Shown one piece after another: positions 59,281-64,000 of a stretch of DNA of 64,000 nucleotides. The stretch lies in contig NZ_LMCY01000003.1 of assembly GCF_001425685.1 (NCBI RefSeq), positions 532,629 to 596,628 on the forward strand, in the 5' to 3' direction. This DNA comes from Massilia sp. Root335. Its GTDB lineage: Bacteria; Pseudomonadota; Gammaproteobacteria; Burkholderiales; Burkholderiaceae_D. Under the pieces are notes generated by a model. The model was not told where the DNA came from. It did not search any database and saw only the letters and a list, made by a program, of their open reading frames with translations. Positions within the stretch are counted from its first letter, which is position 1. Each line of letters opens with the position of its first letter. Both the position numbers and the translations under genes were made by a program.

Positions 59281-59811
59281 ATGCCAATCTGTAGCACGCC
59301 TGCGTTGCAGACCATCGTCGACCAGCTGATGCTGGTCGTGGACCCGAAAGTCAGCACGGCGCTCGGAGGCCTGCGTTACGTGCTCGTCGAGAACTGCATG
59401 GCTTTGACGAATGGGAATCCCGCGATCTATCTCAACAGCCTGGCGGCCCAGGCACGCGTGGTCGGATGGGTCAATCGGGCGAAGATCGGCAACGTCGATG
59501 CCGAACAGGGCAACAGCGTCGCGGTCAACAAAAGCAAGATGGACGACGTGCCGCTGCTCTACGGCGTCCTGCTGCACGAGTCCGCGCACGCCTGGGCCGA
59601 AAAATGCGGTTTCGCGAACACCGAACGCAACGCCTATCTGTTCGAGATCCAGTGGGTGTGCGCGCTGGCGGCCGCGCCGAATCATCCGCTCGGGCCCGCG
59701 ATGCGCGCCGGCCTCGGCGGTTATTTCGCCAGCCGCATGTCGCAATTCAAGAAGGCCGAGGGCGTCGAAGATGCGCTGGACTGGTCGCTGAAGCGCCACG
59801 GCCTGGCCTGA
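59281..59811 (+). CDS. Small HExxH metalloprotein, unknown family
   Basis: A 176-residue protein with an AAGGTGA site before its ATG. It holds a zinc-peptidase motif HESAH at 99-103 in LLYGVLLHESAHAWAEKCG, with possible third ligands E115 or E122 in NTERNAYLFEIQ. No signal peptide and no membrane segment. I do not recognise the family; the size and single motif recall small regulatory or toxin-like metallopeptidases, but that is a guess. It stands alone with a structured 290-bp upstream region. Confidence 0.7.
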   Translation: MPICSTPALQTIVDQLMLVVDPKVSTALGGLRYVLVENCMALTNGNPAIYLNSLAAQARVVGWVNRAKIGNVDAEQGNSVAVNKSKMDDVPLLYGVLLHESAHAWAEKCGFANTERNAYLFEIQWVCALAAAPNHPLGPAMRAGLGGYFASRMSQFKKAEGVEDALDWSLKRHGLA

Positions 59812-59814
59812 CGC

Positions 59815-59839
59815 AAAAACGCCAGCCCGAAGGCTGGCG
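59815..59839 (-). terminator. Intrinsic terminator with UUCG loop
   Basis: On the minus strand: stem CGCCAGCC, loop TTCG, stem GGCTGGCG, then TTTTTG. It can end transcription of the small stress-protein gene at 59967 (128 bp upstream on that strand); on the plus strand it lacks the T run. Confidence 0.7.
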
Positions 59840-59966
59840 GTGACGGTGGCGGAACGGCACAGGCAGGAATGCGATGCCGCCGGCAATGCCGGTGCACGCG
59901 AACTCCGTTGCGGGCGGCCCGGTAGAGCCGCCCCGACGCCTGCCTGCGGCGTTCAGCGCATGCGCG

Positions 59967-60293
59967 CTACTTCTTGTCGTTCTTGTGGCTTTGCGAGCCT
60001 GCCTTGGCGTGCTGCTCCGGCGTGCCGCCGCGGGTATGGCTGCCGCTCTGCTGGCTGCCGCCGCCCTGGCTTTGCTGGCTGCCGCTGTCGTTCTTGTGGC
60101 TCATCGAGCCGGCGCGGCGTGCCTCTTCCGACGTGAACTCGTGGGCGTTGCCCGAAGCGTGGGCGGCCTTGCCGCCTTCCGAGGCGATTTCGCGCTGCTT
60201 CTGCGGGTCCATCGATGCGAAACCGCGGTTGCTGGTATCGCCGCTCTGGTTGTTGCCCTTGTTGCCGCCCTGGTTGTTACCCTGGTTTGCCAT
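59967..60293 (-). CDS. KGG-repeat general stress protein
   Basis: A 108-residue, highly hydrophilic protein of the GsiB/KGG (stress-induced) family, from the ATG at 60293 with GGAGG upstream. Characteristic repeats are ASMDPQKQREIASEGGKAAHASG and FTSEEARRAGSMSHKND; the rest is Gln/Gly/Asn/Ser-rich (NQGNNQGGNKGNNQSGD; GSQQSQGGGSQQSGSHTRGG). Such proteins are made under starvation, desiccation or salt stress and may protect macromolecules. No enzymatic site. Confidence 0.85.
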   Translation of the reverse strand: MANQGNNQGGNKGNNQSGDTSNRGFASMDPQKQREIASEGGKAAHASGNAHEFTSEEARRAGSMSHKNDSGSQQSQGGGSQQSGSHTRGGTPEQHAKAGSQSHKNDKK

Positions 60294-60463
60294 GATTGCC
60301 TCCAATGGTTGAGTTGTCGTACAGCTCATGAAAACTGCTTGAGAGGTCATCATCCTAGTCCCGCCGAGACGACCGGAACACCAAGGATTCGCCATGCGCA
60401 TGTAGGACATTGCCTTATGCGGGCATAAGCTTCGCTCTTACAACCAGGCAGCAACTTTGCTGT

Positions 60464-61078
60464 TCAAGAACCGCCGCCGCCCGTGCGCGACGACGTCGGC
60501 AGCGGCGTCCCCGGTTTCCAGTTGCGCGACATGGCCTGCGCTTCGTCGACCTGTTCCTGGGTCATCTGTTTGACGAGCGAGGCGCGCTGCTCGATGGCAT
60601 TGCGGTGGCCGTTGGCGGCGGCCAGATTCCACAGCATATAGGCAAGGACAAAGTCCTGCGGCATCCCCGCCACGTGGTAGCGGTACATCAGGCCGAGCGC
60701 GTACTGGGCGTCCGGATGGCCCTGCTCGGCGGCCTTGCGGAACCATTGCACGGCCAGTTTCTGGTCCTGGGGGACGGCATTGCCCGTGTAATACATGGCG
60801 CCGATGACGTATTGCGCATCGGCCTTGCCCTGCACGGCTGCCTTGTAGTGCCACGAAAATGCCTGCTTGTAGTCGCGCGGCACGCCGCGGCCCATGTAGT
60901 ACATCAGGCCGAGCAAATGCTCCGCGTCCGCGTTGCCGGCCCTGGCAAGCGGGGTGATTTCCTTCAGGGCCAGCGCGTAATTGCGGGCATTGTAGGCATT
61001 GGCGCCTTCCGTGAGGCCCGCCATCGCACTACCGTGCAGGCCGAGCGCGAACAGGATCGCAACGGTCAGTTTTCTCAT
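60464..61078 (-). CDS. Exported Sel1-repeat protein
   Basis: A 204-residue protein with a signal peptide (LTVAILFALGLHGSAMAG) and four Sel1 repeats in tandem: ADAEHLLGLMYYMGRGVPRDYKQAFSWHYKAA, ADAQYVIGAMYYTGNAVPQDQKLAVQWFRKAA, PDAQYALGLMYRYHVAGMPQDFVLAYMLWNLAA and the edge (each cited here as the repeat core). Sel1 repeats mediate protein contacts; the partner is unknown. It lies 44 bp downstream of the GIN-domain gene and is probably in one operon with it. Confidence 0.88.
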   Translation of the reverse strand: MRKLTVAILFALGLHGSAMAGLTEGANAYNARNYALALKEITPLARAGNADAEHLLGLMYYMGRGVPRDYKQAFSWHYKAAVQGKADAQYVIGAMYYTGNAVPQDQKLAVQWFRKAAEQGHPDAQYALGLMYRYHVAGMPQDFVLAYMLWNLAAANGHRNAIEQRASLVKQMTQEQVDEAQAMSRNWKPGTPLPTSSRTGGGGS

Positions 61079-61122
61079 TGTCTCGTTCAGACTTTATTCT
61101 TCTGCTTCTTTTCGAGATACGG

Positions 61123-61884
61123 CTATTTCCAGCTCACCTTGCCCAACCCGTCGACCGCGACCTTGCGGTTCTGGGGCTTGCCGTACACGGTTACCGAACC
61201 CATGCCGGACAGGTTCAGGTTCGCACTCTGGCGCGCCGTCACGCGCGCATTGCCCAGGCCGGACAGGTCGATGTCGACCGAGTCCGCGCTGCACTGCTGG
61301 GCGTCCAGGTTGCCGAGGCCGCCGAGGTCCGCCTTGAGCCATTTGGCGCGCCCGCTGAGCGAGATGTAGCCGGCGCCCTGCAGGTTCAGTTCGATCCCCT
61401 CCCCGTTCAGGCCCTGCATCTGCATGCTGCCGATGCCGCCCAGGCTGGCGCGCACGAGCCGGTAGTTGCTGGATATCTTCATCGAGCCGGCGCCGTCCAG
61501 CGTCAGTTCCAGCTCGTCGCCGGTGAAGCCGGACACGTCCGTCGTCCCCAGGCTCTCCGACGTCACCGCGCGCAGCGCCGGCAGCACGAGTTCCGCACGC
61601 AGCGACCCGGTGCGCACGTGGCCGCGGATGTCCGTATCGATGTGCAGCGTGTCGCCGTTCTGCGACGTGACCGTCCGCTCCAGGTAGCGCGATTCCCCGA
61701 TGAGGGTCAGCGCCGCCGTGCCGCCCTGGCGGATCTTCAGGTCGACGGCGCCATCCACGTCGACCCGCACGACGCGGGCGTCGACGGGGCGGGTCTCGGT
61801 CACGACGTCGGGCGCGGCATGCGCCACCCCGAGGACGGCACACAGGGCGACGCCCACCGGGGCCAGCGCGAAAATCTTGTTCAT
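61123..61884 (-). CDS. Exported GIN domain (DUF2807) protein
   Basis: A 253-residue protein from the ATG at 61884 (GGAGA upstream), with signal peptide APVGVALCAVLGVAHA. The GIN (DUF2807) beta-helix fills the rest: VDGAVDLKIRQGGTAALTLIG, SLGTTDVSGFTGDELELTLDGAGSMKI, GIGSMQMQGLNGEGIELNLQGAGYISLSG, GLGNLDAQQCSADSVDIDLSGLGNARV and GMGSVTVYGKPQNRKVAVDGLGKV, cited as successive rungs. Function unknown; likely envelope-located. The Sel1 gene follows on the same strand. Confidence 0.88.
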   Translation of the reverse strand: MNKIFALAPVGVALCAVLGVAHAAPDVVTETRPVDARVVRVDVDGAVDLKIRQGGTAALTLIGESRYLERTVTSQNGDTLHIDTDIRGHVRTGSLRAELVLPALRAVTSESLGTTDVSGFTGDELELTLDGAGSMKISSNYRLVRASLGGIGSMQMQGLNGEGIELNLQGAGYISLSGRAKWLKADLGGLGNLDAQQCSADSVDIDLSGLGNARVTARQSANLNLSGMGSVTVYGKPQNRKVAVDGLGKVSWK

Positions 61885-62102
61885 CCGATTCTCCGAATTC
61901 CTGTTTTTGTTTTGTAAAGGTTGGTGCGTGTTGAAAACAGGATAAACGGACTGGCCCTCTCCACCCAAGGGATTGCGACGAACTGCAAGAATGACCACCT
62001 GAGCGACACAGGGACGTGGCTGGCATGCATAGTCGAGCCGGTCATTATCGCGCGCCGGATACCCTCCAAATGTCTCCGTTTGTCACGGTTTGTCATCGAT
62101 GT

Positions 62103-62526
62103 ATGCACCAACAATTCATGCCATCCGTGTTCCAGGGAGCGCCGAACGCGCCGAAGGGGGTGTTCGACCGCGCCATCACGGGCGGCGGCCGTAACAACGG
62201 TTCCACGCGGCCCGACTTCACCAACTACGTCGAGACGGCGCCGGTGTCGTCGCTGGAGCCGATCCTGCGGCTCGAAGCGGACCGCATGAAGACCCTCGAC
62301 TTCAACCCGGCCACCCTGAAGAATCGGCAACCGGCTCGTGGGCCTGCCGGCCGAGTTCCTGGGCCAGTACGTGCCGCTGATCGAGAAGGTGACGCCGGAA
62401 CAGGTGCGCGACGTGTCGAAGAAGTATTGCGCGCCGGAGAATCAGTCGATCGTCGTCGGCGGCGACGCGAAGGCCGTCGGGGAGCAGTTGAAGGCGTTCG
62501 GGGACTGTACCGTGACCGACAAGTAA
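62103..62526 (+). pseudogene. Decayed M16 (insulinase-type) zinc peptidase
   Basis: Two parts of one M16 peptidase are joined out of frame. The first (62103-62324) reads VFQGAPNAPKGVFDRAITGG, then STRPDFTNYVETAPVSSLEPILRLEADRMKTLDFNPATLKN, the family's region just after the HxxEH zinc motif. The second (from about 62326, +1 frame) reads NRLVGLPAEFLGQYVPLIEKVTPEQVRDVSKKYC and ends KAFGDCTVTDK, the C-terminal end. The zinc site and several hundred central residues are missing, so no activity can remain. An intrinsic terminator follows. Confidence 0.8.
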
Positions 62527-62555
62527 GCGCTGGCGCGGACGCGCGAGCGCGCGCG

Positions 62556-62583
62556 AGCCTCCCGGGTGCGCGCCCGGGAGGCT
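62556..62583 (+). terminator. Intrinsic terminator behind the M16 remnant
   Basis: Stem AGCCTCCCGGG (62556-62566), loop TGCGCG, stem CCCGGGAGGCT (62573-62583), then TGTTTC. It is probably the original terminator of the lost peptidase gene. Confidence 0.7.
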
Positions 62584-62601
62584 TGTTTCATTCGGGCGCG
62601 C

Positions 62602-62790
62602 TTATTTTTTGGCCGACTGCTTCGAACCGCCGCTCGACGACTGCTTCGTCTCGCCATGCTCGGCGCGCTGCTTGTTCACGATGCGCGACGCGACTTCTTC
62701 CTCGCGGCCGGGATAGCGGTGTTCCTTCTTGAATTCGGTCTCGAGCTTCTTGAACTCGCGCTCGCGTTTCGGGCTGGCTCCCTTGGGCAT
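62602..62790 (-). CDS. Small basic KR-rich protein
   Basis: A 62-residue protein starting at ATG 62790, which has GGAGG six bases upstream (an ATG four codons earlier lacks one). It begins PKGASPKREREFKKLETEFK and contains REEEVASRIVNKQRAEHGETK, a pattern seen in many small proteobacterial proteins of the KGG/plasmid-stabilisation-like group, whose function is unclear. Highly charged, no Cys, no membrane segment. It may be a stress-linked DNA- or RNA-associated protein, but that is an inference. Confidence 0.7.
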   Translation of the reverse strand: MPKGASPKREREFKKLETEFKKEHRYPGREEEVASRIVNKQRAEHGETKQSSSGGSKQSAKK

Positions 62791-62880
62791 GATGGCCTCC
62801 ATCGGTGCATTGATGGCGCCAGATTAGGCCGATCGCGTGCGGATGTTCGTGCGATGACGCACGTTGCGCGGCAAGCGCTT

Positions 62881-62957
62881 CGTGGGCACGGGGTGCCCAC
62901 CCTACGTGTCGTTTGCCGTAGGGTGGGCGGCCTCCGCCCACCGAACGGACGTCAACC
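62881..62957. repeat. Inverted pair of GTAGGGTGGGC-type repeats
   Basis: Two facing hairpin units: CGTGGGCACGGGGTGCCCAC from 62881, and CGTAGGGTGGGCGGCCTCCG from 62917 with CGCCCACCG behind. Reverse-complemented, the first begins CGTAGGGTGGGC, the same head as the unit at 38419. The right end runs into the last codons of the hybrid kinase gene at 62952. Confidence 0.75.
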
Positions 62958-64000
62958 CTGGAGCGCTTTCTCCAGGTCTTCCAGCTCCGCCGGCTTGACG
63001 AGGTGCGCATCGAACCCCGCCTCATGCGCCTTGCGCCGGTCCTCCGGCGAACCGTAGCCCGTGTGCGCCACGAGGCGGATCGCCGAGAGCTGCGGCTGGC
63101 GCTTGATCATGCGCGCCAGCTCGTAGCCGTCCACGCCCGGCAGGCCGATGTCGAGCACGATCACGTCCGGGCGCAGGTCCGACGCCATCTGCACGAGGTT
63201 GCCCGCGTCCGCCGTCGTATGCGCCTCGTAGCCCATCTCGGCCAGCAGGAACGCCATCATTTCCATGGCATCCACATTGTCGTCGACGAGCAGTACCTTG
63301 CGGCCGCCGGACGCCGGCGCCGGCTGGCCGGCCGCGGCCTGCGCCGCATCCGCGCCCTGCCCCGCCGGGGCCGTCGTGCGCAGCACCGGCAGCTCGACGG
63401 TGAACGTGGAACCGAGCCCGATGCCGGGGCTCGTCGCCGCCAGCCGGCCGCCGTGCATCTCGAGCAGGCGCGAGACGAGCGACAGCCCGATGCCGAGGCC
63501 TTCCGGCGCGCGGTCGGGCGGGACGGCGGCCTGGGTGAACATGCCGAAGATGCGCGACAGGTTGTCCTCGGCGATGCCGATGCCGTTGTCCTGCACGGCG
63601 ATCCGCACGACGGCATCGAGCAAGGTGACTTCGACCTTGATCCTGCCGCCCTTCGGCGTGAACTTGGCCGCGTTGTGCAGCAGATTGCCCATCGACTGCG
63701 CCAGGCGCACCGGGTCGCCCATCAGCCAGATGCGGCGCTCGGGCTGGACCAGTTCCAGCGTGTGTTCGCGCGCCGCGATCAGCGGGCCGGCCGTTTCGAG
63801 CGCCTGCGCGATCACGCCACCCAGCTCGACCTCTTCCTGGCGCAGCGCGATCTTGCCCTCCGAAATGCGCGCCACGTCGAGCAGGTCGTCGACGAGGTGC
63901 GCCAGATGGTCGACCTGGCGCGTGATGACTTCGCGCGCGCGCGCCTGGCGCTCGATGGCGCCGGTGCCGGACGCGCCCAGCAGCGCAGCCGCATTGCGGA
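62952..64000 (-). CDS. Hybrid histidine kinase (5' end outside window)
   Basis: The frame is open to base 64000, so the N-terminal end lies outside the window. Visible parts are the end of HisKA (HLAHLVDDLLDVARISEGK; the acceptor His is off-window), HATPase_c (GNLLHNAAKFTPKGG; DNGIGIAEDN; GLGIGLSLVSRLLEMHGG) and a C-terminal receiver with VDDNVDAMEMMAFLLAEMGY, the acceptor Asp in VIVLDIGLPGVDGYEL and Lys in HLVKPAELED. A Pro/Ala linker joins kinase and receiver. The stop lies within a dispersed repeat. The input sensor is unknown. Confidence 0.9.
   Translation of the reverse strand, partial: RNAAALLGASGTGAIERQARAREVITRQVDHLAHLVDDLLDVARISEGKIALRQEEVELGGVIAQALETAGPLIAAREHTLELVQPERRIWLMGDPVRLAQSMGNLLHNAAKFTPKGGRIKVEVTLLDAVVRIAVQDNGIGIAEDNLSRIFGMFTQAAVPPDRAPEGLGIGLSLVSRLLEMHGGRLAATSPGIGLGSTFTVELPVLRTTAPAGQGADAAQAAAGQPAPASGGRKVLLVDDNVDAMEMMAFLLAEMGYEAHTTADAGNLVQMASDLRPDVIVLDIGLPGVDGYELARMIKRQPQLSAIRLVAHTGYGSPEDRRKAHEAGFDAHLVKPAELEDLEKALQG

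Overview
The window looks like chromosome of a GC-rich betaproteobacterium, most likely a Massilia-like member of the Oxalobacteraceae. This rests on base composition, on the gene order tpiA-secG-tRNA-Leu-nuoABCDEFGHIJKLMN-DUF2818-NUDIX, and on ispD-ispF; it is an inference from gene order and protein character, not from a database search. Both ends of the window cut genes: a NYN-LOTUS protein on the left and a hybrid histidine kinase on the right. No phage, insertion sequence, plasmid gene or CRISPR array was seen.

Region 1 (1-6.8 kb) holds small accessory genes (NYN-LOTUS, DUF1810, DUF3820, pirin, a lone receiver) and then a divergent pair of exported glycoside hydrolases (GH42 and GH43) with a LacI-type operator-like palindrome in front of GH43. 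Region 2 (6.8-17.6 kb) is dominated by signalling: a PAS-PAS-GGDEF-EAL enzyme, a large sensor kinase facing it, ribA preceded by a perfect 27-bp tandem duplication, a trypsin-like serine protease whose stop overlaps the start of an FHA-membrane protein, a DHFR-like reductase, a YCII protein, and a LytS/LytTR-type kinase-regulator pair. Region 3 (17.5-25.9 kb) carries a sedolisin (S53) protease, an exported Gfo/Idh/MocA oxidoreductase facing an exported SMP-30 lactonase (the first with a near-perfect LacI-type operator), a metallopeptidase-TPR-MORN protein, a possible tiny leaderless gene or sRNA with its own terminator, an acyltransferase and a phasin.

Region 4 (26-34.8 kb) is a nutrient-sensing block: a TonB-dependent receptor, a 1,334-residue hybrid kinase with an extracytoplasmic two-component propeller 14 bp behind it, and a convergent REC-GGDEF-EAL protein with a degenerate GGDEF site. 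Region 5 (34.8-40.7 kb) holds an overlapping operon (FMN reductase, VOC protein, K+ channel with a zinc ribbon), an MFS transporter, ispD-ispF and a NUDIX hydrolase. Region 6 (40.7-57.9 kb) is respiratory complex I in full (nuoA to nuoN), with DUF2818 behind it, a fragment of an NHL-type protein inserted between DUF2818 and NUDIX, tRNA-Leu(GAG), secG and tpiA. Region 7 (58-64 kb) holds a quinone oxidoreductase, an HExxH protein, small stress-type proteins, a Sel1 protein, a GIN-domain protein, a decayed M16 peptidase and the truncated hybrid kinase.

The most suggestive groupings are the exported carbohydrate modules under LacI-type palindromes (GH42/GH43; oxidoreductase/lactonase), the TonB receptor-propeller kinase pair, the overlapping protease-FHA pair, and the structured leader in front of nuoA.
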